Origin: DATDEW01 sp046590205
GTDB lineage: Bacteria; Bacteroidota; Ignavibacteria; Palsa-1295
Assembly: GCA_046590205.1 (NCBI GenBank)
Contig: JBKJTT010000027.1
Location: forward strand, 1-16,974
Length of the DNA: 16,974 nucleotides
Direction: 5' to 3'
Shown here: piece by piece, positions 7,334 to 14,476 of the stretch
Position numbering within the stretch: the first letter of the stretch is position 1
How the letters are laid out: each line of letters begins with the position of its first letter
Program-made: the position numbers and the translations under genes
Notes under the pieces: model-generated
The model's database searches: none
What the model was told of the DNA's origin: nothing
Seen by the model: the letters and a program-made list of their open reading frames with translations, nothing else

Positions 7334-7420
7334 TTTACAAGTCTTGGGGCAGAAGTTGCGTTCCAAGCTCATATTTTCGTCTATTTTCAGTCTTCGAGGC
7401 AAATGAGCTGAAAAAATTCG

Positions 7421-7428
7421 TAGATTTG
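7421..7428 (+). promoter_or_regulatory. Candidate -7 box for the dnaN-recF-DUF721 unit
   Basis: TAGATTTG matches TAnnTTTG exactly, 34 nt before the dnaN ATG. No TTTG lies at the expected distance upstream. If used, the dnaN leader would be about 28 nt. Promoters for both divergent genes must fit within about 90-130 bp here. Confidence 0.35.
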
Positions 7429-7462
7429 CAGTTAGAAATTTGAGCATAATCGCCCCAAGAAT

Positions 7463-8578
7463 ATGAAGTTTTCCGCACAATTAGCCGATCTAAAGACAAC
7501 CCTGCCGAAAGTCGCTGCCGTAATCCCATCACGCTCGACGCTGGCACAACTTGAGAACATCCAGCTTGAGCTGAAAGCCAAGAAGTTGACGCTCATGGGT
7601 ACTGACCTCGAGATTTCCGTTCGCTCATCGATAGATGTGAACTCGAAGACCGAAGGTGTTATCGCGCTTGGCTCGCGCCGTCTTGGTGACATTATCCGCT
7701 CGCTTCCTGATGGTGAAATAAGTTTTTCACTTGATAAGACAACTCGTCGCGTTGCGCTCCAGACTGCACAGGGTAATTATACTATGGCTGCTGCAGAGTC
7801 GAGCGACCTGCCGGATATGATGCAGGAGTTCAAGCCCGAAAGCTCGACGACAACGACGGGTGCTGCACTCAAAAAGATGATCTCTACTGCTATCTTTGCG
7901 GCAAGCTCGAACGAGTTTCGCATTGCAATGATGGGCTTGCTCTTCCAGTTCTCACCTGATGGCACAACGTGCGTTGCAACAGATGGGCACCGTCTTGTAC
8001 GCATCACAAACCCGGATATTAAGACCGATGCAGAGCGTGATGTCATCGTCCCTTCAAAGGCAGTAAACCTAGCATTGAAATCATTCGATGATAACGATGA
8101 GATAACCATCAGCTTCAGCGCTACACAGATAGAGTTTAAGAATGCAAACACGTCTATCCTTAGCCGTGTGATCGATGAACAGTATCCGAACTACGAAGCT
8201 GTTATCCCGAGAGAGAACGAGAAGAACATGGCTATCTCACGTTCAGCAGTTCTTTCATCTGTTAAGCGTGTGATGATATTTGCCGACCCTGATACACGTC
8301 AGATTCGCTTCCAGATGGCGAAGGATCAGCTAACCATATTAGCAGATAATGCTGACGAAGGTGCAGATGCAAAAGAGACCATCACTTGCGATTATAACTA
8401 CGACGACTTGCTCATTGGTTTTAATGGCAAGTTCATAGATGATGCGCTTGCACATCTTGAGACTGATGACATTATCATCAAGTTCTCAACCCCAACTCGC
8501 GCGGCAATCCTCGAACCTGCAACACAGGGCAATGAGGATATCCTGATGCTTGTCATGCCTGTTCGCTTGAGTTCGTAA
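7463..8578 (+). CDS. dnaN: DNA polymerase III beta subunit (sliding clamp)
   Basis: Forms the dimeric ring that tethers DNA polymerase III to DNA and recruits other clamp-binding proteins. The 371-residue length is typical. The start MKFSAQLADLKTTLPKVAAVI fits the first clamp domain (usual pattern MKF, hydrophobic, L...l..v..v). GTDLEISVRSSI follows at about 47-58, ATDGHRLVR lies in the middle domain, and the protein ends LMLVMPVRLSS, matching the conserved MP.R. C-terminus that forms part of the protein-binding cleft. The ATG at 7463 fits the family start. recF follows after one base, so translation is probably coupled. dnaA is not the upstream neighbour; an exported vWA gene on the other strand is. 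Confidence 0.97.
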   Translation: MKFSAQLADLKTTLPKVAAVIPSRSTLAQLENIQLELKAKKLTLMGTDLEISVRSSIDVNSKTEGVIALGSRRLGDIIRSLPDGEISFSLDKTTRRVALQTAQGNYTMAAAESSDLPDMMQEFKPESSTTTTGAALKKMISTAIFAASSNEFRIAMMGLLFQFSPDGTTCVATDGHRLVRITNPDIKTDAERDVIVPSKAVNLALKSFDDNDEITISFSATQIEFKNANTSILSRVIDEQYPNYEAVIPRENEKNMAISRSAVLSSVKRVMIFADPDTRQIRFQMAKDQLTILADNADEGADAKETITCDYNYDDLLIGFNGKFIDDALAHLETDDIIIKFSTPTRAAILEPATQGNEDILMLVMPVRLSS

Positions 8579-8579
8579 T

Positions 8580-9728
8580 GTGCTTGCACGTACACTTACA
8601 CTGACGAATTTCCGAAACCACTTATCTACAACGATAAGTGGTTTTGCTTCTGGAGTAAATGTTATTGCAGGTCCCAACGGCGCAGGGAAGACCACGATAC
8701 TCGAAGCATTATCAGTTGCCGCTCTCTCTAAAAGTTTTACAGGTTCTGCTGATTCATCTTTGATTCGCACAAGTGGGACTTCCTACAACGTAAAATCCGG
8801 ATTTGAATCCTCGCTTGGTGTTGGCTTGCATGTGAGTATCGAATACGTACTCGGTCCACCAGCGAAGAAAACTATTCATCTTAATAACGATAGGTTGCGG
8901 AGTTCATCACAACTTGTCGGGAACATACCTATCGTTGCGCTTACACCTGACGATAAAGTTATTACAGGTGGTTCACCGGATCAGCGCCGCAGATTTCTGA
9001 ACCTTGTTCTTTCGCAATCATCGAAGAAGTATCTTGAAGATGAGATAGAATATAGGAAAGCCGTTCGCCAACGAAATTCTCTTCTTACTGATGCAGTAAA
9101 GAGAGGTACACCATTTACACATGTAAAAGAGATACTTGCTCCTTGGACTGAGATGCTTATCAATTTTGCAATGCCGATCATGTTGCGACGAGCAGAGTTC
9201 ATCGAGGAGTTTCGTCCGTTTTTGCTTGCAAGTTATAGGAAGCTATCCGAAGGGGGGGAAGAGCCGTCATTCCGATATGCACCCATGAATAATGCAGATT
9301 GGGATGGGGATAAAAACTTTGAAGCGATGCTTCGCAAGCGTTTTACTGAGCGTGAGGCGGAAGAGTATCGAAGAGGCAGCACACTTGTCGGTCCGCATCG
9401 TGATGATATGCTCATTATGATAGACCCTGAACGCACGGCACGTGAGTATGCTTCGCAAGGGCAGCACAAATCACTTCTTGTCTCCATGAAGCTTGCAGAG
9501 TTTGACTATCTTCGTGAAGCAACACGCGAGACACCGATACTACTTCTTGATGATGTCTTCAGCGAACTTGATGCAATGCGGGCAAAATGTTTGCTTGAGC
9601 TTATTGCTTCGGGTGAGTTTGGACAGACGTTTATCTCTTCGACAACCAGAGAATCGTTCGATGCGATGATAGATTTTTCCGGTGATAAGAACAAGATGTT
9701 CGTTGTTGAAAGCGGAAGAGTCGTATAA
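8580..9728 (+). CDS. recF: DNA replication and repair protein RecF
   Basis: An SMC/ABC-type ATPase that acts at single-strand gaps with RecO and RecR to load RecA. The 382-residue product has the RecF opening LTLTNFRNH, Walker A GPNGAGKTT (31-39), and the family motif RRGSTLVGPHRDD (about 264-276). The ABC signature region is SQGQHKSLLVSMKLAE (about 292-307), followed by Walker B with the catalytic acid and D-loop ILLLDDVFSELD (320-331). The start is a GTG one base after the dnaN stop, which keeps the conserved N-terminus and fits translational coupling. A perfect hairpin at 8615-8644 lies within codons 12-22 (see its own entry). The DUF721 gene follows after 3 nt. Confidence 0.97.
   Translation: MLARTLTLTNFRNHLSTTISGFASGVNVIAGPNGAGKTTILEALSVAALSKSFTGSADSSLIRTSGTSYNVKSGFESSLGVGLHVSIEYVLGPPAKKTIHLNNDRLRSSSQLVGNIPIVALTPDDKVITGGSPDQRRRFLNLVLSQSSKKYLEDEIEYRKAVRQRNSLLTDAVKRGTPFTHVKEILAPWTEMLINFAMPIMLRRAEFIEEFRPFLLASYRKLSEGGEEPSFRYAPMNNADWDGDKNFEAMLRKRFTEREAEEYRRGSTLVGPHRDDMLIMIDPERTAREYASQGQHKSLLVSMKLAEFDYLREATRETPILLLDDVFSELDAMRAKCLLELIASGEFGQTFISSTTRESFDAMIDFSGDKNKMFVVESGRVV
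8615..8645 (+). promoter_or_regulatory. Perfect 12-bp hairpin with T4 inside the 5' end of recF (possible attenuator)
   Basis: AAACCACTTATC (8615-8626) and GATAAGTGGTTT (8633-8644) are exact reverse complements around the 6-nt loop TACAAC, and the right side runs into four T (8642-8645). It begins 35 nt after the recF start. The form is that of a weak intrinsic terminator, so it could reduce recF relative to dnaN. The left arm and loop also contain TTATCTACA (8622-8630), one base off the DnaA box TTATCCACA. The structure is seen; the function is inferred. Confidence 0.45.
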
Positions 9729-9731
9729 TTC

Positions 9732-10016
9732 GTGCAAACACCAAAACTCATAGCAAGTCTTTTATCCCGCGTTCTCAAGGAATACGACCTTGCCGAGAAT
9801 GCAAAACGCTACGAAGCACTCAATAGATGGGAAGAAATCGTCGGTGCGCAAGTTGCAGCTGTTACCACTCCTGAACGAATCTCAAATGGCACACTTGTTG
9901 TAAGAGTAAGCTCGTCAGTCTGGCGTTACGAACTCACGATGCGTAAAGCAGAGATACTCACCAAGATATACAAAGCAACCGGCACGAATGATATTACAGA
10001 GATCGTGTGGAAGTGA
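9732..10016 (+). CDS. DUF721 (DciA-like) family protein
   Basis: A 94-residue protein with the DUF721 pattern: an amphipathic N-terminal helix with an LNRWEEIVGAQVA motif (about 30-42), then TPERISNGTLVVRVSSSVWRYEL (about 46-68), where 'G.L.V.v.ss.W...L' is the family core, and a C-terminal helix. DUF721 includes DciA, the loader or operator of the replicative helicase DnaB in many bacteria. The position directly after recF is common for this family and supports a replication role. The GTG at 9732, 3 nt after the recF stop, is the only start that keeps the conserved helix. Its last 23 bp overlap prfA on the other strand. Function is inferred from family and context. Confidence 0.85.
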   Translation: MQTPKLIASLLSRVLKEYDLAENAKRYEALNRWEEIVGAQVAAVTTPERISNGTLVVRVSSSVWRYELTMRKAEILTKIYKATGTNDITEIVWK

Positions 10017-11094
10017 ATAATTGATTCCCCGCCGCGGCGAGCTTCTTGGCTCGGTCTGCGATGCGGAGCTGCTCGATGAGACTATCAATGTCTCCATCCA
10101 TGATGCCTGGGAGGTTATGAAGCGTTAAGCCGATACGGTGGTCAGTTACTCTATCTTGCGGGAAGTTATAGGTACGAATCTTCTCGGAGCGGTCGCCGGT
10201 GCCAATCATCATTTTTCGCTCGGCGCTGTACTTTGCATCTGCTTCTTCTTTTGCTTTTTCATACATTCGTGAGCGAAGCACTTTCATCGCTTTGTTTCTA
10301 TTCTTAAGCTGCGAACGTTCCTCTTGACAGCTAACGACGATGCCTGTAGGGATATGAGTAAGTCGAACAGCGGTCTCAACTTTATTCACGTTCTGTCCGC
10401 CTTTACCGCCCGAACGGAAAATATCAACGCGAACTTCATTCATATTCACGTCTATCTCGACATCTTCTACTTCGGGTAAGATAGCAACTGTCGCGGCACT
10501 CGTATGGATACGTCCCTGCGTCTCTGTATCAGGTACACGCTGTACGCGGTGCACGCCGCCTTCCCACTTCATTTTCCCATAGATATTTTCGCCTTCGAGT
10601 GAGAAGGATATTTCACGAAAACCCTTGAGTCCCGTTTCGTTGTAGTCAATGGTTTCCATCTTCCATCCTTGACGCTCTGCGAAGCGCATATACATACGGT
10701 AAAGGTCGCCTGCGAAAAGGGCTGCTTCTTCACCGCCGGTGCCCGCACGTATTTCGATAATGGAGTTACGACTATCATCGGGGTCTTGCGGTACGAGAAG
10801 ATATTTTACTTCTTCATCGTATGTTGCAAGTATTTCCTCGACCGAGTGCATTTCTTCTTCAGCCATTGCGCGCATATCCGGGTCATGCGTTTCTTTGAGG
10901 ACTTCTTTTGCGCCTTTTAGGTCGTCAGAGAGCTTCTTATATTTATGGTATGCTTCTTCGATCTCGAGCAACTGTCGTCGCTCTCGCCCAAGCAGTGTCA
11001 TCTGTTTTTGGTCGCCCATAAGCGCGGGGTCAGAGAGTTTTCCCTCGACCTCGACGAATTTATCGTGTATTGACTGTAGTTTATCAAGTAGCAT
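9994..11094 (-). CDS. prfA: Peptide chain release factor 1
   Basis: Reads UAA and UAG and triggers release of the finished protein on the ribosome. The 366-residue product carries the catalytic GGQ loop (SGGKGGQNVNKVET, GGQ at 232-234). The stop-codon-reading tripeptide is PDT at 188-190, inside RVPDTETQGRIHTSA. PxT is the RF1 signature, whereas RF2 has SPF. The end of the domain is GDRSEKIRTYNFPQDRVTDHR, as in RF1, and the coiled N-terminal domain is present. The 3' end overlaps the DUF721 gene by 23 bp, so the last seven codons are antisense to it. Upstream at 11107-11121, AAACGC-AGA-GCGTTT is a small hairpin that could weakly end transcription from the HEAT-cyclophilin gene, which lies 65 nt upstream on the same strand. 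Confidence 0.97.
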   Translation of the reverse strand: MLLDKLQSIHDKFVEVEGKLSDPALMGDQKQMTLLGRERRQLLEIEEAYHKYKKLSDDLKGAKEVLKETHDPDMRAMAEEEMHSVEEILATYDEEVKYLLVPQDPDDSRNSIIEIRAGTGGEEAALFAGDLYRMYMRFAERQGWKMETIDYNETGLKGFREISFSLEGENIYGKMKWEGGVHRVQRVPDTETQGRIHTSAATVAILPEVEDVEIDVNMNEVRVDIFRSGGKGGQNVNKVETAVRLTHIPTGIVVSCQEERSQLKNRNKAMKVLRSRMYEKAKEEADAKYSAERKMMIGTGDRSEKIRTYNFPQDRVTDHRIGLTLHNLPGIMDGDIDSLIEQLRIADRAKKLAAAGNQLFTSTRSL

Positions 11095-11159
11095 AAGTGG
11101 GCGTGTAAACGCAGAGCGTTTTTAGAACATCCCCGTTGATTACATGCTTCTTACATGGT

Positions 11160-13301
11160 CTAAGGTACGTACGAGATAATGTTATCCATTTGATCAAAGC
11201 GCTGAATTGTATTCAAAGCGTCAAAACCTTGGACTACCTTTCCCCAGATGGTATATCGTGAGTTAAGATGCGGTGTCGGGACGTGCGTGGCAAACCATTG
11301 TGACCCCTCGGTGTCTTTCCCGCTCGAAGCCATTCCGACAACACCAACTTCATCATAATAACTATTTGAGACTTCCCGGCGTATCGAATATCCTGGTCCG
11401 CCAAAGCCGGTTCCTGATGGATCTCCTGCTTGAATGACAAAGTTTGGCACAACGCGATGCCATACGTTATTCGCAAAGAAGTTTATCTTAAATAGTTTAA
11501 TCATGTTCAAACACGTAAGCGGTGCATTATACTTATCAAGCCTCACAAAGAGAAACTCCCGTGGGTACTGTACGAGTATCGTATCGGGTGTGCTCTCCAA
11601 TAGTTTCCAATCTATATCGCTTTTTCTTATCGATGGTACAAGTGGTTTCTCTACATCGGAGCCAAGAGTTTTAAGGGTCAGACGTGTGCTATCTCCAAGG
11701 GCTTTATCAGACCAGTCTGTGTTTGCTTTGATATATAGCGCACGGAGTTTTGAGATAAGATCAGGGTGATTTGGCTTGATCCAGCGAATAGCTTGCAAAG
11801 TGGAATGCAAGTGGTCCGTAAATTCCTTCGTTGAAAATCTATCAAGATAATTGATTATGTATTGACTTGCTTCATTGAAGAATACTGAGTCCTTAATAAT
11901 AGAAGAATCTTGAATGTACTCAAGTGCTGTCGTGACCACCGAGGGATCCATGAACTGACTTGGCATTCGTATGAGCAAGTGACGATAAGCATTTGCAAGT
12001 TTTTCATCTTCAAGCTGACGCATATATACGGTATCCTTCTTAGCAATTTGCCAGCTTGCATTGAGAGCTTCTAAAGAATGAATGACCTCCTGCTCGGGAG
12101 CATGAAACAAACGTATCATAAGGTACTTAAAGAACATAGTGTCTTTTACTACTCCATAAGCTTGTGTTGAGTACACTGCTGCCATCCGATTTCGGTATGA
12201 AAAAATGCTTGAGAGCGAAGAATATGTTTGAAATGATGGATCCAGACGCGCAAGGGTTATCATTAGCTGTGCTCGTATGTGTATAGGGAACTGTGGGTAT
12301 TCACTGTGGTCAAGTCTATAAGTGAGAAGCCATTCTCTAATGGTAATTGAATCAGATCCAGATAGCTTCCCTCCCGATGTCATCGCATCAAGCGCTGTTA
12401 GAGCTGTATTCGCAATATGTTGAGAAAAGAGGTCTTCACTCGTGCATGTATTGACAGAACGACGCAAAACATCAAGCAAGTTTGAATTCATTCTTGGCAG
12501 GCGAGATAGAGCGTTAAGGATTGACACCTTCACTCTCCATTCCTGCTCACTTCGTGCGGCGCGGACAAGTAGCTTTCCGGCAGAATCATTATGAATACGA
12601 CCGAGCGCATTCGCCGCGAACATTCGTACTTCCGGTGAGCCGGCATCGCCAAGTGCTTCGGCAATGGCAGGGATGTGCCTATAGAGAAGCGCAGAGTCTT
12701 CTGTTCGTGAGAATGAGTATATTGCCTGCCAACGTGTTCTCACGTCGTTTGCCGATGCGAGTTGCGTTACTAACTTACAGAAGTCATCGGTCATTAACTT
12801 CCGCAAACTTAGCTCAATGATAAGTATCGTTACTGTTTGCTCTGATACCTTCCTTGCTTCAAGCATTTTGACTGTTGCAGAGTACAGTGTAGCTACATCA
12901 TCTTTTGGCACAGTTCTGCCCATTGCGCGAAAGACATCGTCAGTTGGGTACTTCTTTGCAACACTAATGAGCGATTGATAGCCTTGCTTTGACTCGCCGA
13001 GTACACCGAGCGCGAATACCATCCCACCGAGCGGCGCTGGTCTTTCTTCTTTTGCAATTGCTTGAATGAGTTTAGGTCTTGCGGAGGAATCTTCAATATT
13101 TGCTAACCCCCAAGCAGCGCGCCAAGCAATGTTCGGGTCTTTGTGTGTAAGATAAAGTGCAATGCTATCGGTATTGCGCCGTTCATCAGTCCATTGGATT
13201 ATCTTGCGTTCAAGCGGAGAGAACGTAACTTTTGCATCAGTTTGATGAGCAAACGATATGATCAAAACGAGAAAGACGAAAGCGTTGTAGAGTAATTTCA
13301 T
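11160..13301 (-). CDS. Exported HEAT-repeat protein with C-terminal cyclophilin-type prolyl isomerase domain
   Basis: A 713-residue protein with a signal peptide (MKLLYNAFVFLVLIISFAHQTDA), so probably periplasmic. Residues about 30-560 are helical repeats of HEAT type, clearest near the start (DPNIAWRAAWGLANI, EVRMFAANALGRIHNDS, WRVKVSILNALSRL). The last 139 residues (575-713) are a cyclophilin domain: HRVVPNFVIQAGDPSGTGFG, GMASSGKDTEGSQWF and YTIWGKVVQGFD. Residues matching the cyclophilin A active site are kept (Arg616, Phe621, Gln624, Gln668, Phe670), so it is likely active as a peptidyl-prolyl isomerase. The repeats may hold a client protein. The frame runs up to 13649, but that would overlap the divergent ATP-grasp gene and bury the signal peptide, so I use ATG 13301; ATG 13328 is an alternative. 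Confidence 0.88.
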   Translation of the reverse strand: MKLLYNAFVFLVLIISFAHQTDAKVTFSPLERKIIQWTDERRNTDSIALYLTHKDPNIAWRAAWGLANIEDSSARPKLIQAIAKEERPAPLGGMVFALGVLGESKQGYQSLISVAKKYPTDDVFRAMGRTVPKDDVATLYSATVKMLEARKVSEQTVTILIIELSLRKLMTDDFCKLVTQLASANDVRTRWQAIYSFSRTEDSALLYRHIPAIAEALGDAGSPEVRMFAANALGRIHNDSAGKLLVRAARSEQEWRVKVSILNALSRLPRMNSNLLDVLRRSVNTCTSEDLFSQHIANTALTALDAMTSGGKLSGSDSITIREWLLTYRLDHSEYPQFPIHIRAQLMITLARLDPSFQTYSSLSSIFSYRNRMAAVYSTQAYGVVKDTMFFKYLMIRLFHAPEQEVIHSLEALNASWQIAKKDTVYMRQLEDEKLANAYRHLLIRMPSQFMDPSVVTTALEYIQDSSIIKDSVFFNEASQYIINYLDRFSTKEFTDHLHSTLQAIRWIKPNHPDLISKLRALYIKANTDWSDKALGDSTRLTLKTLGSDVEKPLVPSIRKSDIDWKLLESTPDTILVQYPREFLFVRLDKYNAPLTCLNMIKLFKINFFANNVWHRVVPNFVIQAGDPSGTGFGGPGYSIRREVSNSYYDEVGVVGMASSGKDTEGSQWFATHVPTPHLNSRYTIWGKVVQGFDALNTIQRFDQMDNIISYVP

Positions 13302-13357
13302 TCGCTGTGGAAAGAGTGTTATCAACATATTTGAACAAAACCTATGAATCATACAAT

Positions 13358-13365
13358 CAAATTTA
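13358..13365 (-). promoter_or_regulatory. Candidate -7 box for the HEAT-cyclophilin gene
   Basis: Read on the minus strand this is TAAATTTG, an exact TAnnTTTG, 57 bp before the chosen start at 13301. The gap 13302-13416 is AT-rich and must also hold the promoter of the divergent ATP-grasp gene. No matching -33 TTTG was found. It supports a start downstream of about 13350, and so the shortened gene model. Confidence 0.35.
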
Positions 13366-13416
13366 TTATTTAGCAGTTCAACTTTTCTCTGAATTACTTT
13401 AAATGCCCTAAACGTA

Positions 13417-14472
13417 ATGCGAGTCGCTTTACTTGCGAACATAAAACCGAAGGACGTCGATCTCTGGAACCGCACAGCAAGCGGTCTGCCGGATGATACG
13501 TATGCCGAGTGGGATACGTTCGAGACCATAGATGCTGTCCGCGCCGCGCTTGCTTCGCATAATGATGTTGAGTGCGAGATCGTCGAGGCAATGCCCGAGA
13601 TAGCGATACCACGTCTGATGGTTCGCAAATATGACATGGTCTTTAACATCGCCGAAGGCCTTCGAGGTGCAGCTCGCGAAGGGCAATTTCCCGCACTCCT
13701 TGAGATGCTCGGTATTCCTTACACAGGTTCAGGTCCATGGACACTTGCGACAGCCCTTGATAAAGCACGCACAAAAGAAACGCTTGCATATCATGGCGTG
13801 CCTATTGCCAGATTTACTTCAACGAATGATTCTAGAGCGACATTAGCATCACTTTTACCGGGTAGCGACTATCCCGTAGTTGTCAAGCCCGTCGGTGAGG
13901 GCTCGTCTAAGGGAGTAAAGAATTCGTCGTTCGCTCGCAACGATGCCGAGCTTCAGGCAGAGATAACGCGAGTCAACAATGATTATCACGGACAGCCATC
14001 TATTATAGAAGAGTTTTTGCCGGGGAGGGAGTTCACCGTAGCGGTTCTCGGCAACGGACGAAAAGCAAAAGTGCTTCCGATAGTAGAGATAAATCTTGCC
14101 GACTTACCCGAGGAAGCGAATGGTATCTATTCGTATGAAGCAAAGTGGGTTTATGATACCCAAGAGCATCCGCTAGATATATTCAGATGTCCGGCAGATC
14201 TCTCAAATGCTCTAAAGGGTGAGATTGAGAATGTTGTGCTTCGGGCATATCATGCACTGGATTGTAAAGATTGGTCGCGTATTGACGTGCGACTTGATAA
14301 GAGCGAGAAACCGAATATCATTGAGATTAACCCACTGCCAGGGATATTGCCGAACCCTGAAGACAACTCATGTTACCCGAAGGCAGCACGAACGGCGGGT
14401 ATGGATTATAATCAAATGATGCTTGCAGTTCTTCGAGCAGGGTGTGAACGTTACGGATTAACGCTATCATAA
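13417..14472 (+). CDS. ATP-grasp ligase 1, D-alanine--D-alanine ligase-like
   Basis: Probably forms an amide bond between two amino-acid-like substrates through an acyl phosphate. The 351 residues show the Ddl fold: GIPYTGSG (99-106), the ATP-binding loop VVKPVGEGSSKGV (155-167), IIEEFLPGREFTVAVL (196-211), YSYEAKWV (238-245), and the Mg ligands Asp290, Glu303 and Asn305 (RIDVRL, IIEINPLPG). The Tyr of YEAK and a Ser before YPKAA match DdlB substrate residues. However, the N-terminal glycine-rich HGG..E segment that carries the first catalytic Glu of Ddl is replaced by LLANIKPKDVDLW. The substrate is therefore probably not D-Ala plus D-Ala, and I give no ddl symbol. The ATG has no Shine-Dalgarno. 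The second ATP-grasp gene starts 4 nt after the stop, so the pair is surely an operon. Confidence 0.85.
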   Translation: MRVALLANIKPKDVDLWNRTASGLPDDTYAEWDTFETIDAVRAALASHNDVECEIVEAMPEIAIPRLMVRKYDMVFNIAEGLRGAAREGQFPALLEMLGIPYTGSGPWTLATALDKARTKETLAYHGVPIARFTSTNDSRATLASLLPGSDYPVVVKPVGEGSSKGVKNSSFARNDAELQAEITRVNNDYHGQPSIIEEFLPGREFTVAVLGNGRKAKVLPIVEINLADLPEEANGIYSYEAKWVYDTQEHPLDIFRCPADLSNALKGEIENVVLRAYHALDCKDWSRIDVRLDKSEKPNIIEINPLPGILPNPEDNSCYPKAARTAGMDYNQMMLAVLRAGCERYGLTLS

Positions 14473-14476
14473 GAGT

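Noticed and set aside
7334..7480. 49-codon N-terminal extension of the vWA frame into dnaN
   Set aside because: It overlaps the dnaN start and precedes a good signal peptide. Part of it (up to the ATG at 7372) remains possible.
11140..11157. Direct repeat TTACATG, two copies 11 bp apart, just after the HEAT-cyclophilin stop
   Set aside because: Seven bases in one place is within chance, and it is not at a good distance from any promoter box seen.
13302..13649. 116-codon N-terminal extension of the HEAT-cyclophilin frame
   Set aside because: It would overlap the start of the divergent ATP-grasp gene by over 230 bp and place a signal peptide in the interior. Its residues are antisense to conserved ATP-grasp sequence.
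13653..13664. 12-bp palindrome CGAAGGCCTTCG in ATP-grasp gene 1
   Set aside because: It has no loop, lies in conserved coding sequence (AEGLRG), and shows no T run or repeat elsewhere, so it is probably codon-driven.
13417..14472. Calling ATP-grasp ligase 1 the housekeeping ddl
   Set aside because: The N-terminal catalytic Glu segment of Ddl is missing and the gene is paired with a second divergent ligase, so a housekeeping role is not supported by sequence.
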